From assembly GCA_914767715.1 (NCBI GenBank), contig OU612075.1:15004001-15068000 (forward strand): a stretch of DNA of 64,000 nucleotides, read 5' to 3'. The notes beneath the pieces are model-generated. The model was not told the origin of the DNA and did no database searches. It saw only the letters and a program-made list of their open reading frames with translations. Below, piece after piece: positions 22,529-35,300 of this stretch. The DNA is from Membranipora membranacea (Eukaryota; Bryozoa; Gymnolaemata; Cheilostomatida; Membraniporidae). The position numbers and the translations under genes are program-made. Every line of letters begins with the position of its first letter. Position 1 is the first letter of the stretch.

Positions 22529-23889
22529 TATTTTGATTTGTCATCATAAATATTTGATTAGACGGATAATTAATAATTGGAAGGAACCACAGAGTAAGAT
22601 GACTTCTTACTTCCAGAGAGAAACCAAATATGCGACAGTATAAGACAGTAAGCACAAAACAGGATAAGTTTCGGGCTGGTGATAATATTATGGTAGAGCA
22701 AGATGAATCTTCTGAGCTATGGAATCTAGGAAGTCCCTTGGCACTCTTAGCACCCTGGCACAAATATAAGCCCACATTACTTACAATAATCATGGATAAT
22801 ATAGTAAATAAACTGGTCTAGATCAATCAAATAAAGAAAGGAGATGGCTTGAGACTACAATTTAATTTACAGACCCTAGAGGAGTAAATTTTTCACAGGA
22901 GAAGTCATCTCATGGAGGTTTGAAAAAGTGAGATTCATGGTTAACCAACATCTACTCCATCCCACTTCTCCCGACTACAGGATGGAGAGGTGCAAGGGTC
23001 TGGGGGGGGGGGGGGGGCTCAGACTAACTCTACCTCTTAACTGTACTGAACTCCCACCTTAGCTAGGGAAAATGAGTGGAAGCTAACATCAATCCAATTA
23101 AATCAAAATCCAGTCTATATTTGTTGTGGTATGCTAGATATTTAGATGAAGACATTGCTTTGGTCTGACTCAAGACGAGTTAAAAATGTAGACTGTCTCA
23201 AAATTAAAGCCGGGATGACACTTGACAGTCTTTGACAGCTCTTTAAACTTATTGCATTAATTATAGATACTATAGTCTTCAATCTCAGGATTCCGATCCA
23301 CAACTCCTAATGCCCCCCCCCCCCCTGCTTTCCTAGATAATGTGGCTCTAGACTTTACATTCTCTGAGCTGAATCATGATTTTGTCATCAGACCAAAAAA
23401 GGCAAGTATCAATATGAATCAATATGAGACCAAATCTCTCGCTCACGGTGTGGTCTTGAGAGCGGGTGGTTATGTGTGAGGGCATTGATAACCAGGAAGT
23501 AGGCTTATTAGTAATAGGAGATTTAATCACACAAATCAGGCAGTCATAATAGCAGGCTAACAACACAGCTTAATAAACGCATTACTCAAAATTAATACTC
23601 ACGCTATTGGCTAGTCATTCCAACCCTTGATTTGCTTAAAAACCCCTGTCAAGCGAGTTATTCATGCATACCAGTCTATATAATAGTCAGAGTTCAATGT
23701 GTAATATTAACAGCCAACAACATATAATTTGATCGATATAATATAAATGATCTGAGAGTGTCATTGTTTGACAAGCAGTGACAGCATCAACATCCAGCTT
23801 GTTAGAACTAGTCAGATAAACAAGTGCACTGACTGTTAGTCAACTAATTGCTACCATCAGTATAATATAAGGCAGCCACTGCAGAAGGA
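22529..23889. other. Intergenic region with homopolymer tracts
   Basis: About 1.4 kb between the LRR/EGF gene and AIF1. It contains a run of 16 G (about 23002-23017) and a run of 13 C (about 23313-23325). ORFs here are short and without protein-like composition. No gene is supported. Confidence 0.5.
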
Positions 23890-23899
23890 TTTAAAAAGG
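23890..23899 (+). promoter_or_regulatory. Possible TATA-like element of AIF1
   Basis: TTTAAAAAGG lies 78 bp upstream of the AIF1 start codon, a distance that would allow a transcription start near 23920 and a short 5' UTR. Assigned by position and composition only. Confidence 0.3.
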
Positions 23900-23976
23900 C
23901 AGCATTTCGGCTCACAGCACACAACATCTAGTGACGACAAGACTTTCTCATAGATAATCATACAACAGATTACAGG

Positions 23977-26900
23977 ATGCCTGGAAATTCTGCCAGTAAG
24001 TATTTTTCTTCGCTACCCACTTATGCTGGCCCTCCATAGTGTTTGTGTTTGCTGGCCCTCCATATTGCTCATGAACTTACATAATGAAGATCTAAAGACT
24101 GTCGTTGACAAGCTTGTGGATGGGGGAGGGAGACAAAAGCAGACCCACAAGCAATGATTGCTAAGGTGGGCTATGCCAGATCCAGCATGTAGTTGCAAGG
24201 GATAAAAATACCTCCAGGATAATTTTTATTGGAATTTTCGCCACAAATGCTTTGGTGTACAAAATTACGGCATGATACATTACAGTGGGAATTATGACCC
24301 TTTTCATACAGGTTCCATCCATCGACAATGTTATTATTGAGCCATTTCTGGTTTTGTCTTTTAGTTCATCAAACAAGACAGCTGGAGGAGCTAGAGAAAC
24401 AGCTCGACGTCATCAATGAGGTGAGTGGGGGAAGAAGCGGGATAGAGCCATTAATTATAAACCGTTCAGATATTTGTATGGAAATGTGTGTGGTGATAGC
24501 GTGGTACAGGACTAGGAGATTAGCGTGCATTCTAATGCATTCAAAAAACAGAACGGTACGACAAGACTCAATTACTTGGCCTTAAACTGTCCACCGTTCT
24601 CACATTATCTCCACCTTGACCAGGCCTTCAGATCTGTCTACTGATAGTCTGATAACATCTGATTTCTCAGGCTATTTACTCACACATCCCATTCATCACT
24701 GTCCAGGCCTGTTGCTATCACAAGGACGAAGCACCTCCGGGCTTCTATTACCAATAATTATAGCGTGATATAGTAATTACCGTTAATAGCCACGGTACAG
24801 ATAACATCTACAATTAACGGAACGATGGTACTCTTGGCACTTAACCCAATGCCATTCCAGCCATATGTCTACCTGTCTGTAACTTAATCAGTGCCAACAG
24901 TGGCCTAAATTCTGCTCAGGAAGCTCATCCTGGCCTTTAATTCAATATCGCTAATACATATGGGCTGTTGTTTGATATCTTGTTAAGTTAAGTTTCTGTT
25001 TGAGGGTTACTTCCTGCAGGGAGAAACCTCTGCTTCCTGTTTGAGTGTCAATCATATCATATTAGTGATGTCATCATCGACATTGTACACAAGTCATTTC
25101 TTCCAGTCCACCTGACTCTGTGTCTTGCTGGTCTGCTGGACCTGTGAGTAGTGGTGATTTCTACTATAGATGTGTAGACAGATGATTTAATATAATGACA
25201 ATGATAATGATACATATCTGCACCATTAATTGGCATCATCATATTACACAATGAGCAGGCTGTTAGATAGGAGAGTGACTGATAGCTAAACATTGTGTAG
25301 TATTGTATCAGAAAGATAAACACACACCTAACCCAAATCTAGCTTATTGTTGGGTACCCCAAACTAAAACTGATACTTATAAATAGTAGAATGGCCTGAG
25401 GCAATTAGTGAGAGAATACCTTTTATGTCAAATGATGTAATAATGAACATTCCAGGCAGGTTTAGATCTATAAGCTGGGCTATTTTGAAAATTTGCACTA
25501 TTATCCTTATCCAAACAATTGTTTTCACATCCACTCTCTCTAGAAAACAAATGAGTTCAACTGAGAATAAACAATTGATATGACTTGAATTGTCTCACTA
25601 GATCCCAGGCCATTAGGTCAATTAGGTCTCAGACCTTCAAGCATGCAGTCACTGAACTGAACGACACTGTTATCAGTTTCTATTCAGCAGTGGTGATGAT
25701 TTGTTAAGATTAAAACATCTTTTTAGATGTTAAATTTGATAACAAAGAAGTCAAATTACAGAAGTAATACTATCAAGAGATCAGAATTTGATCATGATTA
25801 TCCAACTAATCACAACTAAAAATCACACAGTATATGGTGACGTATTCCAGATATCCTCCAATCTACACCTCTCATGGCTGTCTAGGTATGCAAAAAAAAA
25901 CAGGATGTCCAATCGGATGGGTCTTTTTGTAGGTCATTAACCCTGTGATATACAGGGGTTTGGAGCTTATATTGGTCACAGAGAAAACGACCCTCATAAG
26001 AAAAGCATGTGGTCCATTCTATTAGGAAGGTCAAAATATACACCCTCCCTGATTCTATCAGTGAGGGTGGGTGCCCCACCTTCCCTGATTCAATACAAAT
26101 CAGTTTCTTACTTATTATTGTGGAAGTGGGATGAGTGAGCCCACAGGTCATGTGAGAAAGTATCCTCGGCTTGTCATGTGATCACCAGTGTTTATTATTA
26201 GAAGGGATTGTTGTTTTCACACATAAAAGTGTTTATATTTTTAGGAATTTCTTACAAATGGAGATTATGAGGATGTCGAAGACTTGGCAGAAAAACTTAT
26301 CCAGTTCAAAGGTTTGTGCTGTCCAAATTTTTTTCACTGGGAGATGTCCATGGATATGATTATATCTATGGAGATGATATATTGACAATCTCACTATAAT
26401 TTGTGAGCCATAATATCAAAGCCTACCGTTAGTAAAGACCCATCTAGCGCTGTCCATATATGAAGCCTGTGCTCAACAATCCAAGCAAAAAGGCTTTACA
26501 GAGTCTGCAGCCTGCACCAAAAATAATTATGAGTAAAAATTCTGCTCTAAGTTAGCTATGATTTCTTCAGGCTTCATACAACAGTACACAGTAGAGACTG
26601 TTAGGCCGATTTGATACAATGCAATTATTTGATAGAGCCTGTTAAAATTACTTGTTATTTTTTATGAGTCATATCGGCGAACTCTGTGTTTCCTAATGGG
26701 GTCTTATCAGATCTTATCAGCAACTACAGATAAGTAGAAGAAAACCAGCTGGTCACGGTGTAAGGATAGATATGTACTCTATGACCAGTTGGTTCTGCTC
26801 TACAATAGCCAAGTGAAGTAGAGATGGACAAGAAGGGATGTTTTTCAATTTGAGATGTTTGCTGAGTTGTCCCACAAAGTAAACGTGTTGATAATAGAGG

Positions 26901-28792
26901 GAAGAGGAAGATAAAGTTACCACTCATCTTCTGATGTAATTTTGCTCTCATACTTCCCTGACTGTGCTTTGATGACTGTTGATAACATGGAGAAGTTGTA
27001 GAAAAAGCCACATCTCTAATGACTTACATCTCTGACGGCACAGTGATAGGGTGGTTTTGTTATCCCTATTAAAGGAAATTCAGTATCTCAACAGTTGATC
27101 TGATCCAATACCTTCCTGAGCCACTCGATGTCCACTTGATAATTCATGTCTTTCTCCGGACGACGGGAACAAGGATTTTTTCCAAACTGTGATAATTGGT
27201 GTGTTTGTTTTGATTTTTGTCCAGGTCACTTTACCACTTGTGACCAGGAAGTGGTGATTCATCTAAAACGTTGATTACTGTGCTCTGTCAAACTTAGTGC
27301 TATGTCAAAAGTTCAGCCCTGGATTTAATCTGATTCCAACATACTAATTACCCTACAGTCAGACCACTAGTTATAGGTAGTAGAGATTCAGCCTACTGCA
27401 TAAAAATCTGAAACCTTCATCAGGATATGAGGATTCTTCATGTCAAAAGTACTACATGCTCTTATCTGGAGACATGATGATGATAAATAAGACAATCAGA
27501 GTCAGATGCTGAGACGTGGCTTATTCATCAATATGCAATCAGAGGGGCTTAGACAATTATATCCTGATAAATGGCAATTAACCTTGCCATACCAGGCCTT
27601 CGTTCTTCCACAGCACAGCCAGCAGAATACTCAATGATGGTCCTTCATATTATTCAAACCAAGTGACTGAAAAATATCAACTTGTGGTGGCAATATGGTT
27701 AAGCTCTTGATTTTATTTTGTAGCAAAGTTTATCGAGGTTGACAGGGATCTTTCTGGAGATTTAGGTAAGGATGTGATATAGTTGGGTTTTACTGTGTTG
27801 GTTCGAACCACCCATATCACCTTTTACCTCGTATTAACCTAATTTCACCCAAATTGTCAACATTATGGGGAGAGGGGAGCAGCATCAAATTCAGGGAAAT
27901 TTGATCGAACAGGGAGGGTGGGATATCTCTGCCCTCCCACCTTCCGCATTTTTTCCAATTTATGTACATTAGGGTAGTTAACCCTGGTAATGTTTGTATC
28001 TCCATTTATTTTGGTCAGCAATCAGCATCAATCAATTTGCTCGTAACACATGCAAATACTTAGATGTTATTTTCAATAAAAATGTGTAATATCAATAAAA
28101 ACCATTTTTAATCAGTTGGGCAAAACAGCGGAGGCAGGGAGGGTTGAGCAAAGAGTTATAACTCTATGGGGTCGAGGGACACTCATTAATCTAAAATATC
28201 TTAATTGTCACCCCATGTCACAAAGGGAGACAACCACTAAATGTTCCTTATTGCTCACACAAGTTTGACACATTGATCTCATTCCAAATGTAGATTTGAT
28301 GGACTTGAAGTATATGATGGAGAAACTGGGTCAGGCAAAGACACATTTAGAGCTGAAGAAAATCATCGCACAGGTGGATCTTAACAATTCTGGCAACATT
28401 TGCTACAACGAGTTTGTTATAATGATGCTTGGAAAAGTCAGCTCAGTCTTACGAATGTAAGTACAATATGGCCGATGGAACCAGGGAACATTCTCCCTGA
28501 TGGAAAGAACTGAGAGCCAAACGGTATTCGATGGAGAATTAACCTTGTCCATCAAAGTTGTGTTCTCTTGTTTGATTTCATATTTGCTAACATAGTTTTC
28601 TTGTAAAATTGAATTGACGGTCTGTATTAATGGATCTGCACATTTACTTCACATTATGGTAACTTCCCATCTCTCACTGAACTAATCGAGCTCTTCTTAT
28701 TTTCAAGGATCTTAATGTTTGAAGAAGCAATGAAAGAGAAGGAGAAACCAACAGGAGTAGCTCCTAAAAAATCATTCGCAGATCTTCCTTAG
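23977..28792 (+). CDS. AIF1: Allograft inflammatory factor 1 (IBA1), EF-hand protein
   Basis: Six exons join in frame to 143 aa: 23977-23995, 24365-24420, 26245-26311, 27724-27765, 28294-28456, 28708-28792. The order of blocks is that of AIF1: helix with LEELEKQLDVINEEFL, EDLAEKLIQFK, EF-hand 1, LMDLKYMMEKLGQAKTHLEL, EF-hand 2, then FVIMMLGKVSSVLRMILMFE and the C-terminal KEKEKPTGVAPKK tail. Length agrees with the family (human 147 aa). AIF1 is a cytosolic calcium-binding, actin-bundling protein of phagocytic and motile cells. Loop 1 reads DRDLSGDLDLMD and loop 2 DLNNSGNICYNE; both have acidic or amide residues at positions 1, 3 and 12 and glycine at 6, so both could bind calcium. The first exon carries only MPGNSA, and the start is the first ATG after the TATA-like element. 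Confidence 0.95.
24421..27723 (+). other. Large introns 2 and 3 of AIF1
   Basis: Apart from exon 26245-26311 this 3.3 kb is intron. The ORFs on both strands are short and of unlikely composition. I see no repeat family shared with the rest of the window. Confidence 0.6.
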
Positions 28793-29026
28793 ATTCCTAC
28801 GATGAAAAGGCTTATTTTATTTTTTCTTTCATCACCATTTCAAATTGTTTTTTAACTTCACCACAATAACTTGTGAAGCTCAATTGTATAAGCAAGGCTT
28901 TATTATTTTACTAATGATTAATGTTGTACACGGTAGTTTATCCCGTTTAAAGAATTGCAGCTTTTTCTGTCAATCGCTGTCTATATGTCTCCATTCCTTA
29001 TATTTTTGGTCACCGCATCCTATAGC

Positions 29027-29032
29027 AATAAA
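29027..29032 (+). terminator. AATAAA polyadenylation signal of AIF1
   Basis: AATAAA about 235 bp after the AIF1 stop codon, followed by T/G-rich sequence. Confidence 0.45.
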
Positions 29033-30576
29033 TGCTTGCCACTAAGGTCTAATAAGTTCATGGATTATGAATATCAGTGATGCTTATTGCTACCATTTTG
29101 TTCTGAATGTTGAAACCTTAAATTTTAAGCCACATTGTCCTGTGTTCCCGTCAGAGTTGTAATGCAAAAACCTCTTACTCTTGTTGTGTGAGGGAAAATG
29201 GCTGCATGAAGTGTTTCAAAAGAAAGTTATCTGGGAGCTGGGAGCAATGAACTCCCTCATTGCTGGGAGGCTGGAACGATCAACCAAGAGATTTTCCCAG
29301 AGTTATTCTCTTTCTTGTTATACAAGGAAGGACAACTCTGTAAATGTTGATTTCTCCTGCTTTCGTAATTCACGCAAATGTGGGACAATTAAGAACTGCA
29401 GGTGGAATGATTTAGATATTTTATCACTATTCATGACCAGCAACAACAAGTGATTACGAATGATGAGCAGCATGTTGGCGAAGACAGCATGTCCAACTCG
29501 CAATTAGCCTGTGTTGACAAGCTTTGTTGTGTGAAGTGTTCCTCCCCCCCCCTCCCAACATCAAATCTTGTTAAGACAGGCTACCTCACAATACAACTGA
29601 AAAAAATGGCATCATATACCCTGATGAATTTGTCATCAAATCACTCCAATAGGATCACTTCAAGGTGTGCCCTACTACAGAGGTCATCAAAAAAGTTAAG
29701 ACCTCAAAAATATGGAGAAAAATTCTCTTAGACTCATTGCCTTCATTCTCTGCTCCAAAAAAAAAGTCGCATACAATTTTATTGATTCATATAGCAGGTA
29801 AGCACATCAATATGTTTTATCACATACAATTCTGCAATTTTCGGGAACATTTAGCTGTTTTATTGGGCATACATCATCATTGTGTGTTAAGAGGCGTGAG
29901 CAAATAGAAGAGTGACACAGTACCAGAATGCCTAGTGTCATGAGCTAATATAATATGGAATCGACAATAATTCAATCAAGTCAAGGACTGTTTCATGTTA
30001 TTATCTATAATATAATATAAATTAACATCATTCAACTTCAATAATTGTTATATTATACAGGCTAGGCTCAGCTCTTGCTGCCGCTGTGTGTGGAAGTTGG
30101 TGAGAAATTTTTCAACATCATTCCTTGCTTGCCCTACTTTTAATAACCGAAACTCAAGGACTGTCTGGGTTTTCAAAATTTACTAAGGGTGGAACATGAG
30201 TGGATCAGATCTGAAGTCTCCTTCTACTAGATTGGGACACAGTCAACCGTGAACTATCACAAAAACATCTCCACGCTGCCGGCGAGAGTGTTTGTAAGGC
30301 TCTACTTGTAACAACTATTACTTCGAAATTAGCTCAAATTTAGTAGTTTAACATGATTTCAGTTTATGAAAGCAGGATACTGTTTAGAGAAAAGAAGCAT
30401 TTTTGGAGTGCATAATATTGGTTATTGGAATTTTTATTATACTGCCACACTGAGCGTGTTTTACACAGTGATGTACTGGTGTTAGGAGCTAAACTGCTGC
30501 CTTGAGAGTGTCATTGTTAGAGTAGAGTAGGCATCATTACATTTAGCTGTATGGATTTTATTTTAAGCACTTGTAG
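29033..30576. other. Intergenic region, no supported gene
   Basis: Two overlapping + frames (29181-29453 and 29450-29731) and one at 29665-29907 are open but show no domain and have no clear splice context. An acceptor-like site at 30060 followed by GCTAGGCTCAGCTC could open a small exon. An ATG at about 30195 opens an 18-codon frame ending in TGA. None is strong enough to call. Confidence 0.4.
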
Positions 30577-30716
30577 GATCTAACAGCTCACAGCAATCAG
30601 AGGATAAAAAACTTCTGCAGTTAGATGTAGAGCCTTTCAGCAGGACTTATACTGGAGTATTTTGTGGATTGTGGCTGACAGAATTAGAAGTCGGCCCCCT
30701 AGTCGCCACTAAACAG
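30577..30716 (+). CDS. Orphan internal coding exon, unknown protein
   Basis: The acceptor TTGTAG precedes 30577, and the donor CAG|GTAAGT follows 30716. The 140 nt between are open in one frame (phase 1 in, phase 0 out), with coding-like residues DKKLLQLDVEPFSRTYTGVF then WLTELEVGPLVATKQ. The exon could continue through a 27-nt phase 0-0 microexon at 32323-32349 (YQCGSVVFS). I cannot find its first exon or its partner downstream with confidence. It may belong to the gene at 32352-36816 or be a separate gene. Confidence 0.4.
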
Positions 30717-32322
30717 GTAAGTTGATACTTCGTGTCAATATTATTTGATATATCCATCCTTTCTTTTTGTTTATAGACCAAATCGTCTGCCCATATATTT
30801 TATTAAATGAACAACTTTTAACTAGCAGTTTTGGAGTTTTATTTGATAGATGAGATAAATTTGACAAGCAATGACAACGTTTGTTGATTTTATCTGGTTG
30901 CATTTTTTAAGGTTTTTTATCAGCTTCAGTACCCTAACCGTTTAGATTGAGAACAGTAGTTGTCTTAATTTGTTCCAAAAGTGCATCAAAAATAGAAGTA
31001 GACGAGGGATGCTTCGGAAATAGATATTGTATCCCATTGGCCAAGGTCTCAAGGTCTCGGGAGTAAAACTGTCATATTTCTGGGAATGACCAGCCACGAG
31101 ATTAAAAATTGAGCCATGTTGCTTTGTTTTAAATTTGATTTCTCATAATTCACTCAAGCCTAACTGTGGTGGCCATAGACTTAAAATACTAGTATATTCA
31201 GTCTATGGTGCTGGCTCATCTATCAGAGACAGTAAATGTTCCAACGGATATTTGTTTTCTGCTTATTTGATGTTCTGTTGATTTACCAGCTTATTGTGTC
31301 AGAAGAATTTCACTGTTGACAGCAACGGACATTTTCAACCTATAAATCTTTCTTACTATGCCAATAGCTAGGTAGATCTTCCTATTAAAACATCCAAAAT
31401 CATTTTATATAGCTCCTACACTGAGTGACCTGCTAGGGGTCACCCTCCCATATCACTCACTCATTGACGGAACTCTGTGCATTCGGATATACAATTTGGG
31501 AGAAAATTTTGCCTAATTGAAGTACCGAATGAGCGAGGAGCTTGAGCGATGGGATGAGATGTTTTAATCCAAGATTATTTCAGTTTGGAAAAAAACCTCT
31601 TGAGTAGCTCAACTTGCCTCAAACCTATGTAGTAATAGACAAAAGTGTGAGTCATCAAAAACATATTGCAGGGGTCAGATCAATGAACTTCATTGGTCAG
31701 GCTATGAAGATTATGATTCATTGATAGCTAAATCAATTTAAGAAGCGTACCATGACAGGTGATTTAATTTCTTGGTCAGCTGTTCGATTTCGCTAGGTAA
31801 AAACAATTATAGATTTTGTTATTAATAAACTCATATAACACTTAACATATAACGCTGAATCATGAGCGCCGAGCGCCAGCCATAAAAAGCGCAGCGACAG
31901 CTCCTGTTGTTGATTTGTAATCAGGAAACGCTCATCTTGGTTTAGCAAAAATCTATATTTCAAACGACAAAATTCAAACATTAGAGTAGGTTTGTTAGCT
32001 CAGTGGCTTATCATTAATAACTAATAACTGTCCTGTATGCAAATCGCTGTCAAGTTTACACATAATTATTATCACAAAACTGTTACATGCGGAAACAAGC
32101 CTCTATTACCAGTAAATATGATAAACTAATTAGGGAATATTAACACATTACTATACTCATTAATTGTTACCACATAAAATGATTGTAATTCTGGTATTGA
32201 GCAGCTAGCCTGCTGGGGTTACAAGGTACAAACATGTACTATAACACACCGCTGACAGACTAGTTGTACAAGCTCTGTCCGTGTATATGGATATATTGTA
32301 CAACTTTGATTTGTTTGTTTAG
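30717..32322. other. Non-coding stretch
   Basis: About 1.6 kb with no convincing exon. TTAGCTCAGTGG at about 31998 resembles a tRNA A box, but no matching B box or cloverleaf follows, so no tRNA is called. Confidence 0.45.
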
Positions 32323-32351
32323 TATCAGTGTGGTTCTGTGGTCTTCTCAGT

Positions 32352-35300
32352 ATGAAGAAGAAATATGATGTGGAAAACTCAATGCATAATGGTTCATCCG
32401 GTGGGAACGCTGTTACTCAGCTCCTCAATCACATCACAGAAAATTCAAAGAAAACTAAGGCTAAATCTAACAGGAAACACAGAGATAGAAGTAAGTGGCT
32501 ATCACATTATCTGCTCTCTCCTACGCAAGTTAGGCCGATGTAATTGTTGAATGCTCTCATTGGAAACTATTTCCTTACAAATGGTAAAATGTGAAAACAC
32601 ATTGACCTCGGTTGATATTATGTAACTAGTGGTCAATGGGAAACCAGGGTTTTGGCAGCATCTCCGACAGTCTGTTGCTTATCAGTTATTAATCAGAGAT
32701 GAATTGCATGTGGGCCTAGATTTACTGGCACAAATGTCTGCTAATTAAGAATGTCAAGTCTGCTTATGTCTTAAAGAAATAATATTATCACAATGAATAA
32801 ACCCCCCCCCCCCCTCTCCTGCCCATCCTCCAGGTAACTTTGCTTACTGAGCAGTTGATAGAATCAACTCAAAATTCAGACAGCATAAAAGGGTTGTAAC
32901 CTCTCCCCCCTCCCTTTTGCTTGGGCACACAGCTAAGTTTTTCTTCCAAAACACAAAAGGAGCCGTGTGACGAGGCTACTCCCCCCCCCCCCCCCGTTCT
33001 AGTCACTTCATATCTGATGACTAACGCCCCTCAAATGAGTTAAAACCTGAGGCAATCTATCTTTATTCTCAAAAGATTATTATCATTATTATAAGATTAT
33101 TATTCTTCACACATTTTGAGTGTAACATTATTGGAAACATACAAACAGCAACCTGCTGCGGAATGTCACAGTAAACTTGCCATTGCTGTGTGTTGTGTCA
33201 ACAAAAGGCCCACCTCTATCACTGGTAAAACATGACAAACCAGTACATGCATATTGTAAAACCAATTGATGATGGTGTCCAAAGTATTTTGTGTGCAAAT
33301 GTTTGACTTAGAATTGCAACACATTCATATCCTCAGCCTCTGACATGGCTAAAATATTCGACTAAAATAATAAAATCCGTAATTAAATAGAAACAGTTTA
33401 TTTCAGCAAATTTCAGAAAATAAAGTCACGTAATATGTAAACTCTTTCTATTTCGATATATTGATGGTATAAATTATTATTATTCAACACTTTCTGTCAT
33501 TATTGATGTTAACAACCTACATCAGTGCCCATTAATATTTTTGACCCCAACCCAAAAAGGTCTGAATATGAATGACTTTTTATCCGTTTTAAAGCAGGTT
33601 TCATGTACTCACTTAGTAATGGATAGTAAGGCACTAAATTACAATACATGGATCAGAATAAACAGATGTTACTATAATATTCTGTTTCTCAGGCGGTAGA
33701 GCATTTGTCATGATCGCAGTGTATGTAGTCCCATGTGATCTCATGCTTACAATTTTGGGTTCTGGTTTTAAACTATCCTCTAAATTATCGATAAAGGCTG
33801 ACCAACAACCCTATTGAGCATTGAGGAAACCTCATACACTGAAGTTTCTCTACTGGCTGAAATGAAGAAAGAAATTATATATCAGAGAAGACGGCTCTTC
33901 TTTAGTGCTTGCTAGTGGCAATTTGATAAATTATCTTTTATATTAAACATCGGATGTTGTTACTTCACCATGGCATGCTTTGTACACAAACTTCGTTAAT
34001 TTAATGTAATATTTAGTTTATCGAATATTATCTTGGTAATGAATTATTTAATGGCAGATTGTAAGCGTTTTTTGTCCCTATTTCATCTTTATAAGTGACT
34101 TCTATATTTTATTGAATGGTTTTGACCAACAAACTGACACAAAGTAGGATTTGTAATCAACCAGACGATGTAGGATTTGTTATGTAAACATTATGGCAAG
34201 CTTGAAGATGTCTTATATTGCTTGCATCACACATCTATATTTGTCTTATTTTCTGCCTGCAGGTATGAATGGCTCCATACCGTCAGCAAAAGCAAGCCAG
34301 CCTCTTAAAGTCAGCGGCTTGTCCAATGTCGGAAATAAAGTCACAACACCTCTTATAAAGGAGAGTCCAAAAATAACAAACAGAAGTCCAGCTCTTACAA
34401 GGAGGAGGCAGCATGTGCCTAGTCCATTAGCTACCAGTGAGTTACAGTTATTGAGCATGTAAATAAATTTTCCACAAATCATCGCTTTAATCCCTGAATT
34501 CCCAGGAATATCAGGACAGTTTCATATGTGTTATCATTGACCTGATCTCTCAATGGGGATTCCAAAAATTATTGCATTTTGGGATACCAATCGACCTCTA
34601 CAACTGAGTTCAGTATAATTGAAGCACACTATAGTCATGCAAAATTTACTTGCTACTTTGGAATGTCATCAGCATATTTTCTCAAGAAGCTGGGAAGGTG
34701 TGACGACCTGTCACGATCTTTGTACAAACAAAACACAATGTCTGGGCACCTGCTCTCTACTGTAGATTCTTTATTTATTCTCAGCAGGAAATGGCCGAAG
34801 CGCTGACACGGCTGCAGTCAATGGCATATCCCCAGGTGTGTAAATATAGAGAACCATTAATATAAATTCAATATCTCCACCCGCCGGGAACTAAATTGGC
34901 CTGAGTTAACACGGGACTTTCTTAAAGTGTGTCGTCATAAATCCTGCTGAAAATTATCTTAACCATTCAAGATCAGGGTCAAGTAGGCTGTAACACATCC
35001 CCACAGAAAATTAAATTGTCTCAATGAAGGACCCACCGTTAGATCAACTCTCGTCTACATCCAGCCTAACTGTTCTAAACGCAGCCCTCAGGGACAATCT
35101 ACCTTCTCCCAGCTGTGTTAATGAAAGTCAGTCTGGGCTCGATGATTTTAATTTAATCATTTCTCGAGTGCCAAGAGCTAAATATGTGATACTTGAGGAT
35201 GAAAGTAGATCCCATTCCAGTAATTCTACTTCTAGTCTAGTCACCTACATCAAAATTGATTAAAACTTGCTAAAGGCCATTGGTATAGGGCTGAACCATC

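Noticed and set aside
29181-29907. Three partly overlapping + ORFs after AIF1
   Set aside because: No domain, odd composition, no consistent splice sites, and they lie beyond the AIF1 polyadenylation signal.
31990-32060. TTAGCTCAGTGG resembling a tRNA A box
   Set aside because: No B box at a suitable distance and no cloverleaf can be drawn.
33685-33775. tRNA-like A and B boxes suggesting a SINE
   Set aside because: The B box is a poor match and no second copy was found in the window.
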